DNA of 64,000 bases from Agelaius tricolor (taxonomy: Eukaryota > Chordata > Aves > Passeriformes > Icteridae). A program made the position numbers and the translations under genes. Location of the stretch: contig JALJCS010000002.1 of NCBI GenBank assembly GCA_023055355.1, forward strand, positions 86,329,001 through 86,393,000, in the 5' to 3' direction. Shown here piece by piece: positions 11,153 through 23,870 of the stretch. Within the stretch, counting starts at the first letter, position 1. Each line of letters opens with the position of its first letter. Under the pieces are notes generated by a model. That model saw only the letters and a program-made list of their open reading frames with translations, did no database searches and was not told where the DNA came from.

Positions 11153-14100
11153 GCCTCTGCTCTGCTGAGAGGTGTAAAAACATCATCATCATTCTTAGAA
11201 CAAATACTTTTTTTTCCCCTGAGCCTGCTTGGATAACCTTGTACTGAGTAGTTTACTACAGCTTTTCATGTGGATGTCACTCTCACAAAAACAAGGGTGG
11301 AATAGGAAAGCAATTATTTACACACCTATTTACATCAATCTCTCCCCATGAGAAGACAGGACTTTTCCTGCCCAGTATCTCAGTCAGTGCTTAGAAGACT
11401 GGCATTATGCCTGCCATTGTTGAAGGGTTAACCTGACTATGAGAATCATCCTTCATGTCACACAGCACTGCTAAATATATCTGTTATTTGAGCTCATTGG
11501 ATTGGCCAAATGTCTAGATGTTTCCCTGACTCCTAGCTCTACCACATGCCTTTGTCAGGGTGACTCATTGATTCATGAAGGCTTTTTAGCTACGTCAGTG
11601 TTTTTCATTATTTACTGACCATCAGGCTTTTCTCTTTTTAAAATTTTGCTCCCTTCCTTCCCCTGCATCATTGTCCTAGAGAAAAAAAATCCAGTTTTAC
11701 CCAAAACCAAAATTACAAAGAGATGAATAAAATGACACAACAGTGGCTGGTTGCACAGTTTTTAAGGAGCAGGGTGCTTTACAGACCCACACAATGGCAG
11801 TGCCATAAAGAAAAGCCAAGTGGGATCCTTTGTGGGTGGTGGGGTGACTTTTTTCAGAATAAGAAAAACAGCTGTGAAGTTTTCCAAAGTCACTGTCAGA
11901 ACTATGTTTTCACAAAGAGGAAAGAGAGAGAAAAAGAGACTAACAGGGAAAACATGCAAAGACACCACTTAAAGAACAGGTGTTTCATGACAGGTCAGAA
12001 GAGAGTAACCCAGCAGAAAAAGAACTGTGACAAGGCAAAACATTAACATAGAAAGTGTTCAATGTTTTTCCAATCACAACCATTGTTCTGCTTAACTGAT
12101 GCTGGCAAACAACCCTGCTGTAACCTTTTAGGTATAGAGGATCAATGAACAATTAATGGTGCCACTGGAAACACTGTGATGCACAAAATAACTTATATTA
12201 AATTTCCAGAATGGCTGTAACTCCTGCTTCCCTTAGTGCTGGAATCAGGAGTTCCCTATTCTGCTTATCTCTGTAAAGTAGAATAAAAACTTGGATCAAA
12301 TCTGGATGTCAGCACTTGAGGTCATTGTGAACTGAAAGAACCAAGGACACACCCAGTGTTAAAAGAAACATATTGATTTGGTCTCTGAATATTTCTTTTT
12401 GTCCAGCATGATGCACATGCTAAGCAAATCAGGAATGACTAATGGGGTTAAATGTGATCATCACCATATCAAATATCGGCTCAGAGTTGCCCTTTCTGCA
12501 CTAATCAGATTTCACAGTATTAGGAGTAGAATTTGTTTTAATTTTGTCTTTATCCCTTGAGATACATACCTGAGTTAGATGACAGTTGGAGCCATGAGGT
12601 TGAATCCTGTGTCTTACAATCAAAATGTGGTGCTTTAGCCACAGCTTAAGCTAAAATGAGGTAGCTGTAAGTACCAGCCACTTAATGTCTATGAATCTAT
12701 CATTATATCCAGAGAAATGAGAAGCTAAATACTTCCTAATTTCTTGTTGACAAGATTGATCAGTTAGAAACTAACTACATGCACTGAACAAAATACAGCC
12801 AAGAGAGAAATGGACCTGAGCTATAAACCAGCTCACAGCTCTGGCTTTTGGGCTGACCCACGAATAGAGCAAAAATTTAAGCAGACAAGCATGCCATAAT
12901 AATTACCATTTTCCAGGCATGGGCTATTAGCAGCTCACAGTCAGCAACAGCCCAGTGTCTCCCTGCTGGTCTGTATTTAACAGAGGTTTCCCCACTGTCA
13001 TCCCAGCCAGCACATATGACGAGGGCAGGATAAGGAAATAGGGGTCAGCTTAGGATGCAAGGGTCTGTGCAAGCATATGCCAGATTTCTGAAGATGGAGG
13101 GCATGATGTGTACATGGCACACATTTTTATCCCTGCCTCCTACTGGTCCCAACTGCTGATGCAGTTGTTCCTTAATGCTGAAAATTGGGATGCAAAAGGG
13201 CAGCTCAAATTCACTGCTGTTTTGACCATGCAGTTTTGAGCACACCTCAGCCCTAACAGGTCTCTCCTCTCTGACAAAGAGAGGAGAATACTGTGCTGCT
13301 GCAAGTTTGGGAGGGCAATAGTTAATCCTATGGTCACAATTTCTCTAAAATCAGTTGACTTCTGCTATGTCTGAAATGCTATTTTAGTGCTTTAAACTTC
13401 AGGCGAACTTCCAGCACAGACACTCCTATATCCCAGAAGACTGATTTAAGTGCATATATGTTTAAAGGCTGGAGAAATGGCATTTAGTTCACTGTGCCCT
13501 GGATCTATTGCATAAAGGATTAGGAATTTTATCCTCAAAACTGCTACTGCTCTTCACCCATAAGCAAACTTTTTTGACATTGGTGAGTTCATCTTGGTCT
13601 TAAAATTTCTTACTTTCTGGAGAAATGACCAAACTGCACAGTATTTAGCACAGACCATAGATGTATGGAGTACTACTCAGTCTTCCCTCAGTCCATTCTC
13701 AAGATCTCATCCAATTTAAAAAATATCTAGAGTATCTTCAAAAAGCCTAGGTGACCCTTAGACCTAAATTAACTCCCAACAGCCATCTAGGTTCATGTCT
13801 GGCTCAGACTTCCACTGTGATGTAAATTCTTAAATATTTTAATTACAACTGAGAAGCAGGATCCTAAGTTTCTTCTTTGTTTCTTCTGAAAATTTTATCT
13901 GGGAACCGATGAACAACATCTAAATTGTCAATCTTCACATACATCCTTAAATGGGATCACACTTAAATCACTTTTTTTTTCCATAAAAACAAAAAGAACT
14001 GACAGATCTATTCAAGGGAAACAGGGGAAACAAGGGAAAAAACCCAGCTACAACTCTTCTGAGTGGTGAATAAAGACTAGCATCAAGGATCCCTAAGGAT

Positions 14101-17072
14101 TCCCAAATCTGCTGGCATGATACAGAAGGATGCAGTAGCTGGTGTCAGTCTCTGGAATCCAGCTGCCTTCTGGCAAGATTGGTTTAAAATTGCTATTGGA
14201 ATTTTTTTCTCTGTGATCAATATCTCTTTGCTGGTCACTTGCATCCTGGCACTTTGAGCTTAGCTTGCTAATACTCAAGGAACTTTTTGTCATGCAGGAG
14301 GGAATTTTGTGTTCCACCTTTATGAGAATGATGCAGCACTTGCGTGAATGAAGTTTCTCCCCAGTGTCAGAATCATCAATTCCTGGGAAAAAGCAGCATG
14401 GGGCTGCCAGCTCTCCTGAAAAATATTTTATCACTGGCCAAACTTGATAGTAGAAACCAAAGTACTTTATTCCTTTTAATGTTGATTACAGTGTAACATG
14501 CATTTTATATCTCTCCCTCTCTGTAGGACTTCTTTAGCATAAATCAGCATAAGACTGCTGAAGATAAAGGATGCAGCCTCCCACTACTTCATATTAATCT
14601 CACAGAATAACAAATTAACACATTGACAGACTACAGTGTTTTTTGAGATGGAATTCCTATCTACAGGAGCTTGGAAATGAGGTACCTTCTGACAGCTGGG
14701 ATATAGGAGAAACTTCTGAATTTCCCATTCACTGCTTGTCTGTGTTGTTGTGCTCTAGTTCTGGGTTGTAATTAACCAAAAGTACTTATGCCATATTTAG
14801 AAGGGTTTATGCATCTGTTTCTCTAATGTACAGCAAAGATGGTTCTTTCCATGATACTCTGGTTTTAAATGAAAATAAAGAAATAGTGGAGCCACAAAAA
14901 GACAACACATAATTTATATTCCTAAAAAATCTATGGTGTTTGACATATGGGTAATAAGAAATATTTTCTTAGCCTGGAGAGCTAACTGGAAAGGAAAACA
15001 TGATTTTCTTCATTGTGAAGTAACATACAGAAAATGTGACTCTTCCAGTGTCACCAACAAAAAATCTGGGAGAGAGAGACAGACACAGCACCGACCTCAA
15101 GGAGAGTCCTCCTTGTGAATTTCTTTTGTGCGTCATTTCTCTCCAACCAGTTTTCAGGAGATGTATTTTGGCTTTTTCACCTCCTTTTTCAGTGTCTGTT
15201 TCTGGCAAAACTCCATCTTGCTGCCTATTTCTTCAACAAGAGCATGAGGATGGCCACACGGGGACAAGGCTGAGGCCCATCCACAGGGAATGCTGATAGA
15301 GGGGTGGCTCTTTATCAGATGAATCAGAGGTTCTTTTATGAAAGGTGATGGATTTCAATGAGGAATAGCTGTTCTGTGCATGGAACACTAACCCTAATCT
15401 GCAGAATTTTTTGGGGACTAGATGGAAGAAAGTTACTGCCTGGATGTTCTATGCAGAAATAAATGTCAGGGTGGCTAAAAAGGGGAGGGAAGTGAGGAAA
15501 GAAGAGAAAAAAATTTTTGCATGTTTGAAAGGAGCTATTTTGGGAACTGTTTTGGCACATTTCCCAGTTTCCTGTCCTGGGTCTGTGGCAGTCAGTTTAA
15601 TTAGTTTTTCTCTGTACAACTTCTGAAACACTGCAATTGTGATTTGTGCCCGATAGGTCATTAATTTTCTTCCTGCCCATTTTAATGCACAGCCTCCTCA
15701 GAGCTGGCAAAAACAAGCTCTGGCACATGACTCATATTGATTGATGGTCGTCTTTCATCTGACGTAACAGGTGAGAAAAAAAGGACATGGACACAGGAAA
15801 TGCTATAGGAATTTCTGAGTGAAAGACAGTTAAAATTATAGTGAAAAGATAATCCTTCAGTATTGCATTAACCATCAGCAAAGCCTCATTTCCTCATTTT
15901 GGCAGATGTTCTACACTACCATATTTTGTCTCAAAAACAGCTTAGCTTCCATCATCATCAGAATTTGGATGTCATTTCCCACTAAAATCAATTTTCAAAA
16001 ATCATATCAGTAGGTGTTATGTGTACTAATGACTTTGAGAATTTGAGTCATACAGTCTAAAAGATCAAGGCAGGCAAAGGGCTGGGTGGGCTGCCCTGAG
16101 AAATGGACTGGTTTGTTGCTCATAAAGGTAACTTGTGGGCTAGAACAAGCAGTTTTTCAAGTCCTACTAGAGAATTACATCTTTTTTTATTTTTACTTTG
16201 GAGAGAAAAATAGCTGTATCTTTACTGGATGCTCAGGCCATCCCTGTGTTGAGTAAAATTAAAAACCTCTCTAAGATTCCCAGCTGATCTGCCTGGACTT
16301 TGCACCAAGGCTTAAGGTTCATGCACTGCATATGAAACAACACTAACACTGTAAGAGGGCGCCTCATAAGTTCATGAGACACATCTTTCTTTCTAAATGT
16401 CTTAGAAATGAGGCATCAATGGTGAAGCTTAAACTCTGAGTCAAGGTTCCCAGATGAATCCACGTCTTTTCCCAGTTCATCCTCTCTTGGATCTGTACAG
16501 CTGGGGGTTCTATTGCAGGATGTTATTGCCAATACAATGTGTGTTGATTCTCAGGTTGCCCTTATTTTCCCTTCTTACAGCTCATTCGTGTGAGATCTTG
16601 CTTATCCAGAGTCATTTACTGCAGGCAGCTGTGAGCCATCCAAGTCCTGCTAATGGCAAGCAAGAAGTTGCATTCCTTGGTCATATAAAACCAATGAAAA
16701 ATGTAAAATAATTAAATTTATCCCTAGACACCAACATATTTATTCTTCTAGCTGAGGCCTGCTTTATCAGAACAGCATGGAAACAAATTCTCATTATGCT
16801 GATGGAAGGCAGATTCTGTTTCCCATGTAAGCCATGTGGAAGCCCCTTGCTTTTGATGCCATATGTTTTCATGATCACAGTGATTTGCTTTGGTTTGCTT
16901 TCATTTACCTCCTAGAAATATGAGAGTCAGGGGAAATGGTAGGTGCTGTATTTGCTTCTGCTTTGTTGATAGCTCTGTATATTATCCAAAACCATGTATT
17001 TATTCCCCGAGGAGAAATATCATTAAGGTATTTTTAATGCTGACAACATATCACTCCTTAGAGTTAGGTGAG

Positions 17073-17099
17073 TTATTTATTTATTTATTATTATTATAT
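17073..17099. repeat. (TTTA)n/(TTA)n microsatellite
   Basis: Several TTTA units pass into TTA units in an AT-rich stretch. It is simple-sequence DNA with no further content. Confidence 0.9.
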
Positions 17100-17544
17100 A
17101 AGAAGCCAGTCCTTTGGATTATTATATGCTTGGGAAACTCTCACTTACATGTTTAAAATCAAATTTGTCAATAGATTAACATAGTTGTGCACTTTTTATC
17201 TCTGAGACAGAGACTCATTTAGGTTCCCCATACAGTTGTCTGCTGAGGACATGGATCACACCAGGATATTCAGTCCTATTGGGGTGGTGAAGAAAGAGAA
17301 AATCTGACTGCTTTCAAGGACCCAAGAATAAAACTTAGCTGGATGGACCATAATTTCTTCCAGGTATAAACTGATATGCATCAGTTCCACAAACAGAACT
17401 CTTTGTGACTTATTTGAAAGAAAATTATAATTATATAACAATGGGACATATTTATTTAATAACCTAAGTCTGGGCAACAAAAAGGCCTCAAGTTCATCTC
17501 AGCTCATTATTTTATGGTCTGAGCAATGGGCATTTTGATACCTT

Positions 17545-17690
17545 TACAACAGCCTTGGAGAAAGGAATGAGCTCATTGCTCTTTTTATAGGTGAAAAACT
17601 GAGGCAGACAAAAAGACTGGAGTCATGTTCATGGTCACCAATGGGAAAAGGTTCAGCAGAACTCAGAGTGAAAGCCAAATCCTAGCACCA
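17545..17690 (+). mobile_element. Ancient MIR/L2-like fragment
   Basis: The order of blocks is ACAACAGCC, a variable part, then TTTTTATAGGTGAAAAACTG, AGGCAGACAAAAAGACTGG and GTTCATGGTCACC. This follows the conserved 3' region of MIR SINEs and L2 LINEs, known to read 'acaaccctatgagg', then 'ccattttacagatgaggaaactgaggcacagagagg', then 'cccaaggtcac'. The match is diverged, as expected for an element fixed before the origin of birds. Choice between MIR and L2 is not possible by eye. Confidence 0.6.
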
Positions 17691-17949
17691 TAGCAAGGAT
17701 GCTGTCTCACCCATCTCAGCAGCTGACCTTTGAAATACCCTTCAGATTAGGAGCTGCCCATGCTCTGCTGCAATCTGTGCCCTGGGTTTTGAGCCAATCT
17801 GCAGAATTAGAATTCCCTTGTATCCAGATTTTTATTTGAGTTTGCCCATTCTCTGCCCAAACCCTATCAGTCTCAAGAGAAACCTCTCTGCCTGAACTAT
17901 TCTCTCCTTGACTTTAAGTGAACACTTTGCCTGCCAGACATTGATCTTT

Positions 17950-18350
17950 GATCGGTATTTCCTTGCCAGCCCTTCAAAACCGCTGCTGTCACCGTGGCAT
18001 CTTATTTCCATATTGTGTCTGAGAGCGACAGCAATTATTTCCCACTGGAACTGACTTCAATGTCACTACACTGATTATTCAGCAAAGGTTACTATAAGGA
18101 AAGTATTGGTCTTCCTTTTCCACTGCAGCAGGAAAATACCAGATCTTAGCAGAACAGCGCCTTGGGGATGGCTGCATTAGTTTTCCAATGAAGGGCTCTG
18201 CGCAAGTCGAACCTCCCATCCCCCATGCTTCCTTCCCACCCCTCTCTTCCTAAAACACACACTGAGGTTTAGTATAAAGTTAATTCTATAACCCAGGGTG
18301 CTTTTTTTTTTTTTTAATGCTACTGACCTTCCATTTCCTTGTCAGTCGAC
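17950..18350. promoter_or_regulatory. Candidate conserved regulatory element (CpG cluster)
   Basis: Eight CpG dinucleotides lie between 17952 and 18350, in a window where CpG is generally scarce. A TCF/LEF-like CTTTGATC is at 17946-17953. The block also has little simple repeat content apart from a T run at 18302-18316. Local CpG retention and mixed-complexity sequence are typical of conserved enhancers that stay unmethylated. No cross-species alignment was available, so this is inference. Confidence 0.35.
18302..18316. repeat. Poly-T run
   Basis: A 15-base T homopolymer. It may be the antisense A-tail of an old retrocopy, but nothing recognisable is attached. Confidence 0.9.
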
Positions 18351-18456
18351 ACCAAGCAATTCCCCAGATGGAGAGAAAGATTTCCACTTTGAATATCTCT
18401 GAAACACATTTAGAGCCAAAGGCTTTATCATGGGAATAAAAGCACTGAGGTTCTCA

Positions 18457-18519
18457 CAGCTGGGAAGATTTATACAGCTGAGCCTTACCAGCTTAAATGC
18501 CTACAGACAGAAACAGCTG
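18457..18519. promoter_or_regulatory. Cluster of three CAGCTG E-boxes
   Basis: Perfect CAGCTG hexamers lie at 18457-18462, 18475-18480 and 18514-18519. They sit about 100 bp right of the CpG-bearing block, so both may belong to one element. E-boxes of this type bind bHLH dimers such as myogenic or neurogenic factors. Motif presence alone does not show use. Confidence 0.28.
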
Positions 18520-21500
18520 AGCTATGTATTATTTCTTTTCCTCCAACTTGCAAGGGAGATGAAAAGCACAGAGGCAGCCGGCAGATAGCTGTGACTGACA
18601 AGGGAGGGGCAGAGCTGTCTGCCCATAGCTGCTGCAGTGGCATTTTTATCAAATAATTTCAGCTCCAGAGGTGAGGGGGCTGGGGCTGACATGACTGCCC
18701 CAGCCAAGGGGAGCTGCCCTTTCAGTTACAGCACTCCAGACCGTGCCAGGGAGTCTTAAACGTCAGGCAGGGAGGCAGGGAGCTGATGCCTGCCAATGAG
18801 CCCCAGGGGAAAGGTGTTCAGAGGAAGATGCACTGAGCTTACTGCTCTGCACAGCAGAATTGCTGTTTGCAGTCTGTGTAAAAACAGAAGCCAAGCTGCC
18901 TCTGCTCTTCTCACCATAACAGCAGCAGTATTTTGCTCTTCAAAATTAAGGGCAGACCTTAAAGAGTTTAGTCTGACTCCCACAAAACAGTCATTCAATG
19001 GCCATTCTTACCCCAGAGAAAAACAGGAAGGGAGATTCCCAGAGGTCAGGTTGCTGTCCATCCACACATGCTTGCCTGACTGAAGTGACCTGCAGGCTCC
19101 TCTGGCCAAAGGTGGGCAGAGCAGCCCTGAGTTCAGCAGCCACAACAGCATGAGCAGGTCTGTGCCCCTGAGCATCCATCTCCTGCCTCTAACATGATTC
19201 TGTTGCCCTGAATCTACACTGCCTCTGCTGTCAGTTGTCCTTCATGTCACCTAAACCCTGGAGATGTGGGCTCCACTCTCTGGTGTGCATGGCCCCAGCA
19301 CATCTCTCACAGCCCACAGCTTTGACTCTAATTCAACCACACACAGGTGCCTTCCTGCCAGAGAGGGGGAAGAGGTGTAAAAACAGGTAGAGCTCAATGT
19401 GTATGGGATCCCGTGTCCACCCCACTGGGAAGATAAGAGACCTTCCAAGTCCATGTACCCATGCTGTGCTCCTTGTCAGTCCTGATTTTCCCACCTGTTC
19501 AGCCTGTGGTCCAGCAGTGCATTATGTCACTCCTAGTTCCCAGGCAAGCATGACATCCAGCATCCCTTCAAGAAAATGTTGACTGTGAGCCTGGGGCCAT
19601 CTTTTCCTTATTATAAATTACTTAGATTTTAGGATGCCAGCGAGCTGCTTTCAAAATGGTGAGAACAGTCCCTGTACTTGTAAATCATTGGAAGAAGAAA
19701 GGTGCATTTTCTAAATGCTGCTAGTAAAATGCAGCATTGGAGGGGGAAAAAATTCAACAAACCTGGATATTGATTAGAAATGTCTTTTAGCAATGGGGAA
19801 GAAAATGGGATATCCTAAAATTAAGGGTTCTGTAAAACAATTTAAAAGATTGTATTGTCAGTAATAATGTATCTAGTGAGTGAAATTCTCAGAAATAATC
19901 AGTGTCTCTGCTTGTCCAGCCTGAGGGACTTGATAGGGGGTCTAATTTACAATACCAGTGAAAAATCAACCCTTTGAAGACCAGGTTACTGTGAATACTC
20001 AAAAATCACTCTGCAAAACTTATGTCATCATGCTTGCCTGTCAATATCCAATTGTTGTCTTATTCTTAAGTGTAATTTTTCTTGGGATATGGACTTTGAA
20101 CAAATGTCTAACAGCTGTTACTCACGTTACTTAACACAAGAGCCACCCCTCAGGGTCAAAACAAAAGTCCATTTACCTTAATAACCCATTGCTCACAATG
20201 ATTGTAAATAAGAAAAGAATGGGGTCATAGGGACTAGACACGAGATTTAAAGGCTTTTCATCAATTCATATCTTGTGAATTTATATAGAGCATAGAGATA
20301 GATGCTTTATGTTTGCCTGTACCCTTCTGCTAGCTCTCTGCTTAAATTTGGACTGCCCTTGAGCACTGCAGGGATGTTTTATTGGGCATTGCACTCAGCA
20401 TTTCCCAGACCTTTACCATGACTGAGTAAAGCTGAAGTACAATCCTTGGCCATGCAGATATGATTTCTTTCTATACTGTTTGGCATGTGTACTGGGTCTG
20501 CCATTTCTCCCTCTCATTCAGTCGTATGACTTTCCTACAATTCCCCAGTTTTTTCTAGGTTTCATTACATTACTTAATTTTCAGTCTTTGCCATAGAGCT
20601 CTTCACTCTCTTTTTCTACTGTTTTTTATGTGCTTTAAGAGCATGGATCTATGTGGATTTCCACTGTGAGCTCCCTTCAGTTATATAAATTTAACATTTA
20701 TCCCTAAGTTTTCCTTTCCATCTTTTAAGTTTATTCAGGTTGTGATGATGATTTGTTTCTTTGTCCTGTGAAAATTTACTTTTTTTCTAAGACTGTACTT
20801 AAGGGCCTCACGAAAAGCTTTCTAAATTAAACTCCATTATTTTAGCTGAAGCATCTTTTCCGCTATGAGCTTGGTGGCTTTGTCTGACCCACATCTACTC
20901 ATCCAACCCTTCTTGTTGTTTCTACCGATTTGATTGTGAATTGTGACAAAATTTATCCCTGAACCCTTTTTAGAGGTGACTGTCACATTTCCCATCTTTC
21001 TTAACGTTGACAACAAAGGTTATTTATGCAAAATGAAATATACTGCAGCTCAGCAATTTCACAACTGAATTCCTGAAAACTCATGAATGAATGAATGAAT
21101 GAGTGAGTGAATGAATGCTGTCAAGACCCAGGGTCTCATCTCTTCTATTTTATTCAGTTGTCCTAAGAATTCTTCCAGCAAAGCCTCAATATCAGACTGT
21201 CCCTCAGATTTGCATTCAGCAAAATATCTCATATATGAGAAAACCTTTTCTACACAGGGCAGCAGCACAATTATCTGCAATGGTCATAGCTTGAAGTGCT
21301 CACTCTGTGAGTCATTGGTAGCATCCAGATGTTTTGGAGGACAACATGGTTTAAAGTTAGTAAAAACCACAGAATAACGCAGGGTAATTTTTTGTTGTCA
21401 TATGTGTGTGATGGCCTAGAGAAGAGTCTTGTTCCTTCCTTTTTCCTCACAGTCATGACATCTGACTAATGTTTTCATTCACAAACTGTTCTCAGGTCCC

Positions 21501-23689
21501 TCAGGCTCCAGTGACCTCCATTTCACTGCAAGGACAAACCCTGTCCTTGACCTTTCCTGCAGTCACCGGGAGGCAGATTTTACACCACAGAGGCACAGGC
21601 AGAGTGCAGATAACTGGTGGTTATCCAGCAATCCCTGTTTTGGAAATTGGCACACTCCAAATTGTGATAGCCAGGAAAATGAGAGCAACTGTCCTCTCCC
21701 TGTAATATTTTCATATGTTTCAATAGAATCAAGGTACATCTGAAGGGAACCATAAGAGAAACTGTTTAGGGATGGGGAAGAAGCACAGCCCTCTCTCAGA
21801 GCTGCAACCTGGGCAGGGCAAAGTGGTGACTCATTTTAGGGCTTGGGAGTGGAAAGAGCCAACAGTGCAGTGAAAAGAGGGAGGGAAGGGAAAGCTACAG
21901 ATTTATAATCCCTCCTTTGGGTGAAAAATTGGAAAACTCAACTCTGATGTATGTTTTTCTGCATTTTTTTAATGTCTTGTGAGTGACTGAACCTCCCAGT
22001 GCAACACATCCTCCCTCCTGAAAACATTTCCCTCTGTCTTCAGAAATTCCAGCCCCAGACAGACAAGATCTATTCCCCTGAAGAATACCATCATGTAGAT
22101 GCCAGGTGTATTTTTGTACTCTGTTTGGAGAGTTTTGCTGCCTTGCAAACTCCAGCTGCATATCCTTGGCTAGTCAACTTTGCTGACTTGCACAAGCTGA
22201 GTCCAGCCTGCGACTCAAAAATGCTCTGTGTTAATCCTCTGTGACCTCCAGTGGTCTCTTTGGCTTTGTGGATGTCTTTCCCTGCCTCTGCAGACACTAA
22301 ATAAGGAGGCAGAAAAATGACAAAACTAAACTAATGATAAGTATGAATAAAAAGCCTATGCTTGTAAAAAAAAATAAAATTCAGAAACTTGCTGTCTCAG
22401 CTATAGACTTCAAAGGGTAATGACACTTTTAGTGATCATAAAAAGTGATTTATATTAAGCATTTGGAAAGTCTTTGTAAAGACAAGTGAATTAAGTTCTG
22501 GAAGCATTGAAAATTATAAGAAATCTTAGTTAATATTCACAGGATTTGGGAAATGTAGTTTTGTTTATGAATAACAAACAATATCTATCATTATATGGTG
22601 TTCATAAATGATGCAGATGCAAGGAAAAACTTTAGGGTTCTGAGTCTTTGAAATTAACTTAATGAAATCAACTTAAAAGATCATTCACTCTTATAGTTGA
22701 GAATTTGCTCATGAAAAATACACAATTCTGGAGCACTCTAGCACTTTGTGTCTATGGGCGCAGCAGTAACTATATATATACACACCCTGTTGTTGTTTCT
22801 GTGTGATACCTCATCCATGGGTTTGCATTAATTGTAGATATAGTGCAGATCCTCACTCAGGCTTTCTGCCTGCCTCCTATTTCTCAAAGAGAAAATCTTC
22901 TCCAAAGATAAATGACATTTTATCTCACACTTCTCTCTAGGGAGTTGGGCATGGGTGGGTGGAAGAAGGAAGTCATGACTTCAGGTTACCTGGAATTCCC
23001 AGAGGGTTACTGCTTCACTTTGTAGTAAGGATACAGTAATCAAAAAGTTCTTAGGGTCTTCCAATACCTTCACAAACCTTCAGCAGGGTCAGAAGCCAAA
23101 CTTTGGCTGCACTAGCAGAATCCACTGCTGTATGGAGGACCAGCAGGATGAGAATGGAGGTGGGCACTAGTGATGGCTAATTTGGGAGGGCCCTGCATTG
23201 TGACCACTCAGCTCCAAAGCTGGGTGCACTGGCTCTGCTCTAGGGTACATTATGCACCATATTCTGCCCATTCTGACTATGGGCAGGCCTCATGGACATC
23301 CAGAGATCAGCTGAGATTTATCAGAAGTATTGCCTGTGCTGGTGATGTTAATGTGAGAACCTCAAGCATCACTCCTTGACATCACAGAGCTAATGAGGAT
23401 CATCCTGTGGTAGTCTGCAGCTGAAAATTTCAGCAATAGTAAGATTACAGATAGAACAAGGAGGGGGAAAACATGCAGAAATGTTTTCTTAAATTGAGAC
23501 AATAGGAAATAAGTGCTTGTGATTTTTTTTTTAATATAGAATTGTTGGCAGCAGCACATTTTGATTTTACTTAGTGCTGTAAGGGGATTCTGTCTGAATC
23601 CCTTATAGGTCTGAAGCTTAATGTTAAAGGCTCTTGACTCCAGGACATAAGACAAAGAATGTCATTGTTTATTCTTTGATGTTCTAAAG
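18520..23689. other. Unique non-coding DNA, no gene seen
   Basis: No recognisable exon or element was found, apart from the TGAA microsatellite at 21.08 kb. GC content is locally higher at about 18.6-19.6 kb, where several short open frames overlap on both strands, but none resembles a known protein. A terminal exon or UTR in this GC-richer part cannot be excluded. Confidence 0.5.
21083..21117. repeat. (TGAA)n microsatellite
   Basis: Eight or so tetranucleotide units of ATGA/GTGA type in a row, with two variant GTGA units in the middle. It is a tetranucleotide microsatellite. Confidence 0.95.
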
Positions 23690-23870
23690 CATCTTATTCT
23701 TCAGGGATCTCAACATGCTGTACACATATTAATTAAAGTCCATAGTACTCCTAAATCAGTTGCTATTATTCCCAGTTGATTGATGGAAAAGCTGAGATGG
23801 AGAGAGATTATACAGTGCATTTTCTAATGTGGGAGTATGTGAAATTAGACCCATGAAATTCATGGCTCAG
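23690..23870 (+). mobile_element. Ancient MIR/L2-like fragment
   Basis: The run CATGCTGTACACATATTAAT, then TGCTATTATTCCCAGTTGAT, then GATGGAAAAGCTGAGATGGA and GAGAGATTATACAGTGCATT follows the layout of MIR/L2 3' ends. Those are known to read 'gctttacatatatta', then 'tattattatccccatttta', then 'gatgaggaaactgaggcac' and 'agagaggttaagt'. Divergence is high, which fits a pre-avian insertion. Family assignment between MIR and L2 is uncertain. Confidence 0.6.

Larger units (their letters stand above)
1595..17500. other. Long unique non-coding stretch
   Basis: I see no recognisable gene here. Open frames stay at or below about 125 codons, overlap in several frames and resemble no protein family I know. 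Landmarks inside, listed separately, are T-rich and TTTG runs at 5.0 kb, an E-box trio at 6.0 kb, a hairpin at 10.43-10.48 kb, a 42-bp duplication at 11.07 kb and TTTA/TTA repeats at 17.07 kb. Possible ancient amniote repeat debris lies near 3.2 kb. The stretch could be intergenic or intronic. Confidence 0.55.

Noticed and set aside
18190..18260. B-box-like GGTTCGACTTG on the minus strand, as in a tRNA gene
   Set aside because: No A box at the right distance and no cloverleaf could be drawn.
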